Assembly: GCA_944548615.1 (NCBI GenBank)
Contig: OX155963.1
Location: 31,027,985-31,091,984, forward strand
DNA: 64,000 nucleotides
Source of the DNA: Micropterix aruncella
Lineage: Eukaryota; Arthropoda; Insecta; Lepidoptera; Micropterigidae
Direction: 5' to 3'
Part shown: positions 53,610 to 64,000 of the stretch, piece after piece
How positions within the stretch are numbered: position 1 is the first letter of the stretch
Layout: the number at the start of each line of letters is the position of its first letter
Notes under the pieces: generated by a model
What the model saw: only the letters and a program-made list of their open reading frames with translations
What the model was told of the DNA's origin: nothing
Database searches by the model: none
Program-made: the position numbers and the translations under genes

Positions 53610-54570
53610 TATTATGTATTGAAACCTGTATACCAAATTAAAATTGACATCTTTCTGTAAATAATATTAAAATAATAAGAGCTATGATTTAAAAAAATCC
53701 GTTTGTTATTATATTATTATTTTATACCTTATAGTCTTGTTTAAAGAGCCATCACCCTTTCTATAATCTGGCCGAATTTGAGGGCCAAGATTTTTCAAAT
53801 ATTGTGCCCATTTAAATTACTTAAAAAAGTAGAGCCTTATTGTCTGATTATTTTATATGGTCTTATATCTGTACTTTTAAAGCAGATTTAATTTGATTAT
53901 TTAACATTTTACTGACAATTTGAATATTACGATAAATAATTTTACTACATATCTTTTCGAATTACTAACTACTTTAAATATTAGGCTTCTATTTTGATTG
54001 TTTGTATTTATAGTTTGACAATCTAGTAATTAATTCTTGACTACCTATGTATGTTCAGTAAATAGTAGTAGCGAAACTTACTACATAACCCAATTATTTT
54101 GACACGTCAAAGAGCGGTCTTTAGCCGTCAATTGGACACGAAAAAATGTAAATGTAAAGTGTGATGCCATACTTTTATACCAAAAAAGTCACCATATTGA
54201 ACATAACAATAGAAGATTAATCAATTTTTTAAACTACAATTGCCATGTTGTCGTACGAATCAATAATTTTATGTTCCTAGGCGGATGGGGAGAGAAGCCA
54301 ACCTTCCATAGCCTGAGTAGTTTTAATGACTGAAGTCATTTTGTCTACCAGGGGCTACGAATTTGCAAAAATAGTTTAACGGCTTCTACCCCCCAGCTAA
54401 TCGACCCTGAGGCCCTTCATATTTTATGGATAATAACAATAAATAATAACTATATTATACAATATAAACGTAGATACAGAAAGTAGAAGATACGTTTTCT
54501 TTTAATGGCCGGTAGCCTTAAATATCTGCCATTGGAGATATAAATTACTCTGGCTATATTTATGGGCTAT
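53610..54570. other. AT-rich, no gene seen
   Basis: No coding frame, RNA gene or clear repeat recognised. Confidence 0.4.
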
Positions 54571-54800
54571 ATGTGTATCTACGCTTGAAAGGCAATCCTG
54601 ACTAAGCGACATTGAGTAAACTTTACAGAAAAGTGATTTAAAGTTAAAATATTTAAAAGAAATTATTTCAAATTCACCTAATTGTTTGATTGAAATGATA
54701 TCCAACAATTGAGTGAATTTAAAAAACCTTTTTTCTACTTCTCTGTAAAGTTTACTCAATGTCGCTTAGTGAGGATTGCCTTTCAAGCGTCGATATCACA
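54571..54800. repeat. ~210-bp hairpin MITE
   Basis: ACGCTTGAAAGGCAATCCTG and AGTAAACTTTACAGA on the left pair with TCTGTAAAGTTTACT and GGATTGCCTTTCAAGCGT on the right; about 50-bp arms with two mismatches. Confidence 0.85.
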
Positions 54801-55554
54801 AGAGAACAAGTTCGGCTTACCCTGGCATTTTAGGTACCGTAGAAGATGTAGCGTAACAGTCAGCAGATTTGGTACTGTTACTCTCCGTAGTGGGGGGAAG
54901 TATCCAGATTCCTTAACTCCTCCAACTCATCAACTTCTCAACTCCTCCAGCTCTCCTTATTACTGATAGGGTAATGGCTACAGGTGGATGGGAAACACAC
55001 TTTTGTGGCGACCGACCGTATACTGCAGTTTCTCTCTCGCTACCGGTTTCTCTCTTTAGGGCGAAAGCACTAAAAATGATCAGATGATGTGCTCCGCGGT
55101 TTCTCGCCTTCACCGCATATGAATGATTTCATCCTCGGTGAGTCCAAAGTCGAATAATTTGACTGAATAAGTCACCATGACTTCCAATAAACCATGCGGT
55201 GTTGTGGTGCTTTAAATACTGAAAAATCTAAAAGTTGATGCATTGCAATGTGAAAATACCACAAAAGCAATGCACGATGGGCATGCCCTGGGACCATAAA
55301 GCAATAACAAGACCAATTCAGTTTGCCCCTGGGACACATAAAGCATTAATAAGACCAATTCAGTTTGCAGATACTGATAAAACATGATTTCGGACAAAAT
55401 GACACCCGAGCACATATTCAGGAAATGCACAAAGGGGTTAAAAGAACTTTAGACGCAGGGACCATGACTTATTCTCGCAATACAGATCCTACCTTAATCA
55501 AATTGCTGCAATCACCAGCAGGTAAACCTTCCAAGCGGAAACAATTATGAAATC

Positions 55555-56545
55555 AGCGTTGAGAGTTGTCAACTACTACGCCATCCCAGGAAGTTATAAC
55601 GATATCATATCATTTCCTCTCCCATGGAGTGAACGCAGAGACAAAAAACACAGTCCACAGTCTAGCTATGCCAACAAGCCTGTAAGAGTCCAACGCTTAA
55701 CCGCGAGGCACTGGAAAGTAACCCCAGCGGCCCGACCTCACGCTCTTATTACCATATTTAGGTGGATTTCTCCATCCTCTAGTCTGGTCACGGATTCGAG
55801 GTCGCTTGCCCGGCCTCTAACTGACATTAGTGGTATTTCATATTCAATTTCTCGCAGATTAGTGGCGCTCTTTGCCTGTCAAGGCCACTCAGGAACAGGT
55901 GGTCAACGGATCGTTTCTAACGTGTTGCCGGATCAACAGCTACCCCCGCTTCTTAGGGAACGTTTGTCTTCAGACTCAGTCAGTTTCCCCTGGGACTAGG
56001 ACTGGTCAGTTTCCCCTAGGAATCAAACTTCTGGCGCTCCTGGACGGTCTGCGCACCGTGCGGCGTAAGCCAAGCGACTGTGCACTCTGACTAACAGTCG
56101 GGGGAGTCTGGAAGCAGTACTGTTTCCTATAGAGCGGGGGTGGCTGCGGACCTTACGGCGACTACTCTTGAAATGACCATCGGCCATCCGATCCTGGGTG
56201 AAGAGCCGGGCAAAGGACGCTGTGGTCCGCGATAGATTCAGTATACACCGTTTCACCGCTTCGTAAGGGAGAGGACCGCGCAAGCGACCTCGAACTCGTA
56301 ACCAATCGAGAGACCGGAGTATACTGGTCACAATTGGAAGTAAGGGCGTGAGTGTCGGCCCGCCAGGTAACATTCCTGGCTATCTCGCGGATAAGGCGTT
56401 GGCCTCTTACGGGCTTGTGACGTAGCTAGATAGTGGACTGTTTCGTCCCCAAGTCTTCCACGTTCACTTCCAGGGAGAGAGAATGACTAATCGTTAAAAC
56501 TTCCTGAGGTGACGGGCTCGCCCGCTGTAGTCGACAACCCAAGTT
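55555..56545. repeat. family G pair in inverted orientation
   Basis: The left half starts GTCAACTACTACGCC..CCAGGAAGTTATAACGAT. The right half ends ATCGTTAAAACTTCCTGAGG..GCTGTAGTCGAC. Thus it has long inverted ends, possibly the complete element. The ORF at 55547-55999 has no known domain. G-like sequence continues to about 56830. Confidence 0.6.
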
Positions 56546-56879
56546 GTCTTCAGACTCCCCCCGGTTGTTCACCGGATTGCCCCAAGTTAGGCGGACACAG
56601 CCCGGTGCGTAAACTGCCCAGTTCCCCCCGAGGCGTTCCCCCGCATCCGCACTTTCGATCCCAACTGTCTTCGACTGCATGTTGCAGCCGCTGGCAGAGT
56701 TCACAGCGGCCCTTCCAGTTTAAGTCCCTTTTCAAGGAGGCTACTGAATGGAAGCTAAGCCGACCTAAGAAGACACAGACAGGCCATCAGGCCCAAGCCG
56801 CATGCAATCATTAGGAACCGAAGGTACACATTAAAGGTAAGGAGTATGGAACCAGCCAACTGACTTATCAGTCCACAAC

Positions 56880-57530
56880 AACTACTTTTTTAGCTATGAC
56901 CAATGTAATACACTGCACATCCCGATGAATATGACATTAATTCATTTAAAATTAATATATATTTACCGATAGGACGCGGCGATGTCTTCTTTACAGCGAT
57001 TTTATCCCGCATTGTTGATAATTACTGCTATTACAATCTTCAGACAAACCGGCCATTCAACGCAGCTCCTTACATACGTATTGAATCAATCGATATCAAC
57101 ACTACTTCACTTTATACGCTCGCCTTCGCCGACGCTATCAGCAAACAGACAAACGAACTACACATTAAATTTAACCTTAACGGCTGATAACCCCCCGCTT
57201 GGCGATAGCGATGTCGTCACACAACGCCCACATTGCAAATTTCGTATTTTTGTTTGCGTTATCGTAGATGCGAAGGAAATTGTAGAACAGCGTGGCAACC
57301 GACATGAATTTAGAAAGAAAATGGTAAACTTCTATGAAAGATAGAAAGAAAATGGTAAAAGCTCTATGTTATCGACGACTCTGGGAAGTTTGCGCAAAAA
57401 CAAGTGGAGACATCGTCATATTTAACTGAAACAGGATTTTACCTTCTGTGATGTAGGAATCAGATTTCTCGTACTGTCTCGAACATCATGTAAAAAAAGT
57501 CTTTTAACTTTTCTTATCATAAACCTGTTT
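56880..57530. other. no gene recognised
   Basis: A 120-codon plus-strand frame at 56982-57344 begins with a hydrophobic stretch (LLIITAITIF) but has no recognisable domain or codon signature. Confidence 0.35.
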
Positions 57531-57537
57531 AAAAAAA

Positions 57538-58195
57538 TTGTTGTGTCACTCCACGACTTTCCCGGCAAGTAGCCAAGGATGGATTTTATATGAATATTAA
57601 TTTTATAAATAAAATTGATGAGCACCCTCCTTTCGGTTGGGGAACGAACCTGGTTGGTTCCATTTCATCTGTTGTCCCTTAGCCAAGAAACGAACCGTGC
57701 CGCCCGAGGTGGTAATATTTGATTAAAATGTATGGCGGAACTTTAATAATATTAGTGTAGCTTGTATATGAGATATTCGAACCGACATTTCACAATGTGT
57801 TTATGGTCATGCCAATTTGTGATTTTGGCCAATCGGTGAAGTCCAATACTTGAGATTAAAATACTTGAGATCGGTCCAACAAGGCATATGTGTACCGAAT
57901 TTCAAGTCTCTGAGTCCAATATTTCGGGACTGAAGTATGACTACCTTTCCCCCTGGTGAACCGATTTCAACCACAACCTCTTTAACTCTTGCCATGACCA
58001 AATCATGCCTGCATGCCAAATTTCAGCTCAATCGGATTAAGCGTTTGGGCACTACCGTCATGGAGGAATACACACAGACAGTCTTCAATCTGGGAATGGT
58101 TTTAATCGTCTCAGGGGGCTCAAAATGGATATTTTGGTCTTTACCTCGAAAAACAAATTGCGATTTTACGATACTTTACCTTTTTGTTGATGGAT
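57538..58195 (-). repeat. family V copy
   Basis: GTGTCACTCCACGACTTTCC at the left and GATTTTACGATACTTTACC at the right mirror the ends of the 4.43-5.06 kb copy. CCCCCTGGTGAACCGATTTC lies in the middle. Confidence 0.65.
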
Positions 58196-58805
58196 GGACC
58201 AGGAAAGTGAAAAACAAGCGGACATATCATCATACTTACCTAAAACAGGATTTTATTTTCTGTTAGGGAAGAATCTTGTTTAAGACATTTTCGTGTCAGG
58301 TTTCTCATACTGTCTAGAAACCCATGTAATAAAAGTCTTTTTAACTTAATATAAGAAATTAATGATAAACCTGACGTTGTTTTTCACTAGACATATTATT
58401 ATCTCTATTTTCACTTGACGAAAAATAATCTTATATGATTAGTTCTTATCTATGTTTATAATATTTATTTTAAACTTGTTTTAAAAAAAATGCATATATT
58501 AAAGCCGAAACAAAGGAGTTTGCATTGGTACAAAACTTACTTGGACTTAAAAGGGAATGGGCTATTTTAACTAACTGCCATGTACGCAAGTAAGAAGTAT
58601 TAAAAAAAATATTTTTGAAACTAAATCCATCAAAAATATATTTTTAGTCATGTCCTTTTTGAGATAACATACGAGCTGTCCTTTTCGAGATAACAATATT
58701 ACTCTTTTATTTTGTTAAAATTTTGATTCCTTGATTAATTTTTAGTTATGTTTTTTTTTGTCTACATCTTTTATATTTACGTATACTTTTGCAAATATTT
58801 GATAA

Positions 58806-59445
58806 GTTGGTACTCGTGGCCTGCCAGCCAAATCTCAGGTTCTCCTCTTTAACCCTTGGAGTAAATGGGTATTTTCATGGATGCATTTGTCTCTTTTGCA
58901 GGATTTTAGGCGACATCGACCTTAAAGTACTATAACTACGAAACTACTACACCAATCATAAAAAGAACAACTGCACAATGATTGCATTGAAATTTCGAAT
59001 ATAGAATATTGAAATATCATTTTGTAAAACAATTAGATAATTATGAATAAATATGAGAACGTCAAAGAAGTGAAAAAAACGCGGAACCAGATCTGGTCGT
59101 ATCATACTCAACGGATAATTGTTTCAGAACCAGATTTGGTCGTATCATACTCAAGGGGTTAAAGATCTTTGTCTTTCCAGAAAAATAATGAACTCTTTCC
59201 TAGAAAAAATATCTAAAACTGCGATTTCCGCATCTCAAATTCTATGGCTTCGAAGAGGGAGTAAATGGGTGGTAAGGTGATCGTTCACATGTGGCAAGAC
59301 AGCTGTCCTAAACCTACCACAGCCAATCGTTAGTCCGGAATCCACCGCTCACCCCCCAGAAGTGTAATATTAGTATGATGGGTCCGACACCGGTCGGTTA
59401 ATTCCATGGCAGCTCCTTTGTATTTTATTTTCTTTATTATAACAT
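58806..59445 (+). pseudogene. R-family LINE C-terminus and 3' end (copy R6), split by MITE
   Basis: Reads VGTRGLPAKSQVLLF, then MITE d, then DLCLSRKIMNSFLEKISKTA and LWLRRGSKWVVR, stop. The 3' UTR reaches GGTTAATTCCATGGCAGCTC. Confidence 0.75.
58849..59162 (+). mobile_element. piggyBac-type MITE, copy d (in R6)
   Basis: TTAA, CCCTTGGAGTAAATGGG .. TACTCAAGGGG, TTAA. The empty site is present in copy R2 at about 20028-20040 (CTCTTTAAAGATCTTGG), proving precise TTAA insertion. Confidence 0.92.
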
Positions 59446-59894
59446 GGTTTCACTTTTATGATTTTCAAGTTCCAACGGAATACGATAAATGGTGTTGTTC
59501 TTTTTTTAATGCCCTGTTTAATATTGATATTTTTTTAATGCCCTGTTGTATAAATGATATCTGTCGGATTACCTTCAACCGAAATTTCAGGCGACTAGTC
59601 TTACATAGGGCCTAAACTTTTTAACAAATGGCCCTATCATTCAAAGGCGTTTAAAAACATTGATATTTTCAAGAGATCCATCCGGGTGAGTCTGCTTAAA
59701 ATCACCATGTATGCGCATTTTATACAGACATTTTAAAATACTTTGAAATAACATCTTACCAATGTAATTTAGTACACTTTTTTTATTTTTTATTTTTATA
59801 TTAAAGCCTTTTTTTGTTAAATGGAATAATTTGAGTAATTTACAGTATTCCAGTCTTTGTTGAATTAAATAATTAATCTAATACAATTAGTCAC

Positions 59895-60845
59895 CCCTAC
59901 ACAATTGTGAAGTTGTGTATTGACCCCCCCCCCCCCTCCCCTCCCCATAATACGATTATCACATTTCCAGATTGAAGTCTGTCTGTGTCTATGTGTGTCT
60001 GTGCGTATGTCTGTGTATTCTTCCACGATAGCACAGTGTACCAGACAGTACCTTCTCTTAGAACAAAATTGAAATCGAAGCAAATACATCACAAGTCGTA
60101 AGAGTTTGTATATGGCCACCAGATGTCCCGCTACTCGGCCCACGCGGATATGCAAACTTTCGAAAAAGTCGCCAGCATTTGCCTGCGCGTTACGCTAACC
60201 AAAGGCATTCGTCGATACATACCCCTCTGCCCACGCTCCTTGCGCCCTCTTCCTGCAATGCCCTGTAGTTTGAGAGCAAACCTACTGTTTGGTATACTGT
60301 GACGATAGTGCCCAAACGCTTCATCCAATCGAGCTGAAATTTGCCATGCAGGCATCATTTGATCGCGGCGAGAGATGAAAAGATTGTGGTTGAAATCGGT
60401 TCACCAGGGGGCGAGTAGTCATACTTCAAGACCATTTCCAGATTGAAGTATGTCTGTGTATGTGTATCTGTGTGTGTGTGTGTGTCTGTGTATTCCTAAA
60501 CGATAGCGCCCAAACGCTGCATCCGATTGAGCTGAATTTTGCCATGCGGGCATCATTTGATCGTGGCAAGAGTTGAAAAGATTGTGTTTGAAATCGGTAC
60601 AGAGGAGTCATACTTCAATCTCAAATATTGGACTTCTATCATCTCAAAAATTCGGTGCACAAATTTTTGGTTGGAATATCTCTTATACAAGTAACTACAT
60701 CATATTGCGAAATACTACATCATATTGTAAAATAGCCATTTTATTACCACGGAAATACTACATTTGCGATCACAATCACTTGAAACGATCGCCATCGGTG
60801 GAGGGGGGGCGCAGGGGGGCTTGTAAGTCTTGGGATAGAACCAAT
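59895..60845 (+). repeat. family V copies, partly duplicated
   Basis: C run at 59925-59940, (TG)n at 59975-60015 and again at 60452-60492, GCGCCCAAACGCTGCATCC, CACCAGGGGGCG, ending GTAAGTCTTGGGATAG. The piece between may be another insertion. Confidence 0.6.
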
Positions 60846-61301
60846 TTTTTTTTCTCGAGCACAAGCTTTTTTCGGTTTCTACCATCACTCTTTTGTCGTA
60901 TGTTACAAAGGCACAACAACAGAACTTAATGAATAAACATTATTTCTTTAATAATATGATATCATCTGCAATAATAAAGCGATTCTAAATTTTCGTCATG
61001 TCATCTAATGGGTAATAATTAAGGTGTCTGATGAAATAAATATTGTGGTTTCCTCGAATTACGTTTTATAAAAAGTTTAATACCTCTAATTAGAATATTT
61101 GATGGGGATTGGACTTTCAATGTTATGTGATCTTTCAATATTTGTGCATAGATAACAGAGAGCATAATTCCACATTCAGATAGCAATAGCAATTGAAACC
61201 AGTGCTGTATTCACGCACAGGCTATTTAGGCTGCGGTTAAATAACCTAGGTAGAAAGGAGACGGAAAAAACATTTTTGACATCTAACATCAATGTTTGGT
61301 G

Positions 61302-61919
61302 GTCCAAACAGTGATGTCAAATAAAAATTTTGACTACTCACACCTCACACCGGGTGTATCCGAAAATGCCCCATGTATGTTCCGCGATTTTTCGTAGTTT
61401 AGAAGTTACGATTTATTAAATGTGTATGTGTGAATTTTCTACCTGAGCGAGTCAAAAAAATACAAACTTTTTTTATAGTAGGATTTTTTTATTTGTGTTT
61501 GCAACATGATCGTATTGAATTACTCTTCCATATGTAAAATATTCAACTACACAACATCCATTTAAATTACCGAAAAAAGTTACAAAGAAAGCATCCATAC
61601 AAGTTACCAATCCATTTTGTATTGAGAGAATTTTGAAAATTGAACCCCGTCCAACTCAAACCTAAAATGTTCACTTTCTACCGTTTCTTTGGTAACTTGT
61701 AAAGATGTTATGTATTTGAACATATTACGTATGGAAGAGTAATTCAATACGATCATGTTGAAAAACAAAAAATCATAAAATTCTTACTACGAAAAAAGTT
61801 ATGATTTTAGTTGCTCCAGTAGAAAATTCGCAAGTACACATTTCAAGTACAAAAAACTTCTAAACATACACATGGGGTATTTTTAGATACACCCAGTGTG
61901 AGAACTCACTGTTTGGACT
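61302..61919. repeat. long imperfect hairpin (~300-bp arms)
   Basis: GTCCAAACAGTGA at 61302 pairs with TCACTGTTTGGAC ending 61919. Inner pairs include ACCGGGTGTATCC.GAAAATGCCCCATG and GATCGTATTGAATTACTCTTCCATA with their complements in the right half. Non-coding. Confidence 0.88.
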
Positions 61920-62635
61920 ACCCCCCCCCCCCCCCATATTTATTCTAATGAAGTATTTATAAATATAATATATTATTACCTATTATTAATTTGTAACGAG
62001 ATTATTTGATGTTAAATATTTTGATTTTGATTATTTTTGTTTGTGTATTTATTTGATTATGATTATTTGGATTTTTTATTTTAAGATTTATTTGATTTGG
62101 TTATTTTATTTTAAAACCATATATGTACCAATAATTAATAGGTGTGTCCTGAAAACCAGGATAAGAGATATCCTGAGGATACCCCTAATTTGCAGCGTTT
62201 GTAGCTTTATTTCATAGTCTTTGTCTATTTAGAGTTTTAATTTTTAATCTGTGTGTTCTTGTTTTTTTGTATATGTTTTTTATAACAACAGCTGCAAATA
62301 AATTAATTAATTAAATAATTAATTATTATTTGTTATTACCTATTACGAGATATTATGTATTATTGCCTATTTATAGTTGAAAAATTATTGTCTACTAAAA
62401 AATATTTTTTTTAAACCTAATTTAATAAATATTTATTTTTAAATAGAGCCTTAGAACAGCCTCTGCCTAGTTAGGAGCGATACAAATATTTAATGTAAAT
62501 ACTAACGATGTAATTTTATGATAAATAAATAAATAAACAAACAAAAAACTGAAGGTATTTTTAGTGTTTTCCACGCCCTAAAGAGTTTGCTTCTTGGCGT
62601 GTATGAGGTACTCACATAGAGGTTGACTTTTTAAT

Positions 62636-63146
62636 TATAGTAGGGCCAAAATCAACGTGCACCTGGAGTCATAAATCATTAGGCCGGACCTCTCGCTCAC
62701 ACTCGCTGTCTTTCGCTCGCACTATGGGGATGCGTGTTAAAATAATAATAGCAGTATCGATGGATTATCGATGTATCGATGGAATATCGATGGACTATGA
62801 TGGATCGATGGTTGGATCGATATAGATGCCAAGAGATATCGATGGATATTATAGATTATGATGAAAATTTTCGTAATAATTTGTAATGATTGCTTTAGTT
62901 AGTTTTAAACTCATTTATTAAGAAAAAAAATCGTAAATACAAACTAACGTCTACCTGCAACAATAAAGTGAAATAAAAGTTTAAAGAATATTAAAAATTA
63001 TAAGTTTTTAAGAGAATAAATTATTTGATTTGAGCAAATTATCGATAAGCAACGTCGACTTGTTGGACATCCTTACGCGCGTCATCCGGCCTAATGATTT
63101 ATGACTCCAGTTGCACGTTGTGCACGTTGATTTTGGCCCTACTATA
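62636..63146. mobile_element. 511-bp MITE with ~54-bp TIRs and ATCGAT-rich core
   Basis: Left TATAGTAGGGCCAAAATCAA..GGAGTCATAAATCATTAGGC matches the right end reversed, apart from an 8-bp duplication (AACGTGCA). The core at 62755-62860 has many ATCGATGG units. Confidence 0.88.
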
Positions 63147-63488
63147 GTGACATCCTTGTAGTATGTGAGTCAGTACGACAAAGTAAACAACTTTTTATTA
63201 AAAAAAATAAAAGAAAACATTTTTTCACAGAAAACAAAAAGTCTTACCTATTAAAGAAAAGTTTGAGAAGCGTTGAGCGCGTTGTGCCATCTAGCGGTAT
63301 ATAAAAAAATATCGCTAATAAACAATGAGCGATATTTACCTACCGCTAGATAGCGCAACGTACTCACAGCTTTTTTATACTATTTTTCAAAACAACAAAA
63401 TTTTTAAATTTAAAAAAAAATATCTTTTTCCCAATTTTTTTTATTAAAAGTTGCTACGTTCGCAACTTTTAATAAAAAGGATGTCACT
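63146..63488. mobile_element. adjacent 343-bp MITE
   Basis: Ends AGTGACATCCTT and AAGGATGTCACT. An inner inverted pair (CCATCTAGCGGTA / TACCGCTAGATAG) surrounds a TATCGCTAATAAACAATGAGCGATA hairpin (ATATCGCT/AGCGATAT). Confidence 0.8.
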
Positions 63489-64000
63489 AATAAAAAACTC
63501 ATCCTGTAGAGCTAAGATATGGTTCTTTTTAGGTTTTTAAAGTTGAAAATTGCTCTAAAATGTGATTTTCGCGGGTTAATTTGAAAAAAAAATCCTGTCA
63601 GTGAGGCCCGCACCACAGATTCTGTACCACATACAACTATACCTTCTACTATACTAGACCACAGCCAGGGGCGAACAGATTCTAAATACGGCTCTGATTA
63701 AAACTCTTTTAGATATCTCATTGACAGTTATTAAAGTGACGACAGTTCTCTTGCTCCGTATGGCTTTTGCGTCATACTTGCAGATATGCTACGCGAGACG
63801 ATTAATTAAATCACAGTCAATTAATTCAATCGAATCTTTCAGACCTTTGCTCCTGGTTGTAGGTATAGCATATTAATTTTTTGTTAACTGATCTAATATA
63901 TCGATGGAGCGACTAGTTTTTGTTATTCTGCAAAAATAAACTGTTCTATGTAAACCAGAGGTACTCAAACTTTTTCACTTGCTTGCCGGTATATTATTGA
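63489..64000. other. right edge, no gene recognised
   Basis: AT-rich sequence without coding frames or clear repeats. Confidence 0.4.

Noticed and set aside
56982..57344. 120-codon frame as a host exon
   Set aside because: No homology recognised, no splice context; could be chance.

Overview
This is eukaryotic nuclear DNA, probably from an insect. The window holds one intron-rich host gene, insect-type short TTAGG tracts, RTE-like repeat tails, and many LINE, Harbinger, hAT, Tc1, piggyBac-type and Gypsy-type sequences. Base composition is AT-rich, with short GC-rich islands. The order cannot be fixed from sequence alone; Lepidoptera or another holometabolous or hemipteran insect is a guess.

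The only host gene I can support is on the minus strand: a 6-phosphofructo-2-kinase/fructose-2,6-bisphosphatase (PFKFB, Pfrx in flies). I assembled it by hand from seven exons (52440-52303, 51130-50970, 46115-45726, 42248-42027, 26208-25974, 23391-23264, 21678-21574). All junctions have GT/AG borders and matching phase. Together they read about 459 codons to a stop, from just before the kinase P-loop to a short C-terminal tail. The bisphosphatase catalytic residues are intact. Three kinase positions used for fructose-6-phosphate in mammalian enzymes are changed. Exons upstream of 52440, if any, were not found.

Almost everything else is mobile DNA, much of it nested. Region 1-8.2 kb holds RT fragments, RTE-type tails, tRNA-derived SINEs and unclassified repeats. 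Region 8.8-9.75 kb is a foldback repeat built from 15-bp units. Region 10.07-16.08 kb is a PIF/Harbinger transposase in two exons with an intact DDE triad; its 4.8-kb intron holds an RNase H LINE, an antisense LINE and two piggyBac-type MITEs. Region 18.43-20.71 kb is a hAT element (8-bp duplication) carrying a MITE and pieces of a LINE with a restriction-like endonuclease; the hAT itself sits in another repeat.

PFKFB intron 4 (26.2-42.0 kb) contains a LTR retrotransposon at 28973-39947, flanked by TAGA duplications and inserted in-frame into a LINE coding segment. Its LTRs are nearly identical over 2.3 kb but differ at their 3' ends, and only a protease remains of its pol. PFKFB intron 2 holds a Tc1-like relic and a LINE with a continuous RT reading frame (about 47.85-49.52 kb). 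Upstream of the first visible exon (52.5-64 kb) lie further MITEs, long hairpins at 54.6, 61.3-61.9 and 62.6-63.5 kb, and more copies of the same repeat families.

I saw no prokaryotic operon, CRISPR array, rRNA or convincing stand-alone tRNA gene. The items most worth a second look are the substituted kinase site of PFKFB, the spliced Harbinger with intact catalytic residues, the 15-bp foldback units, and the asymmetric LTR pair.
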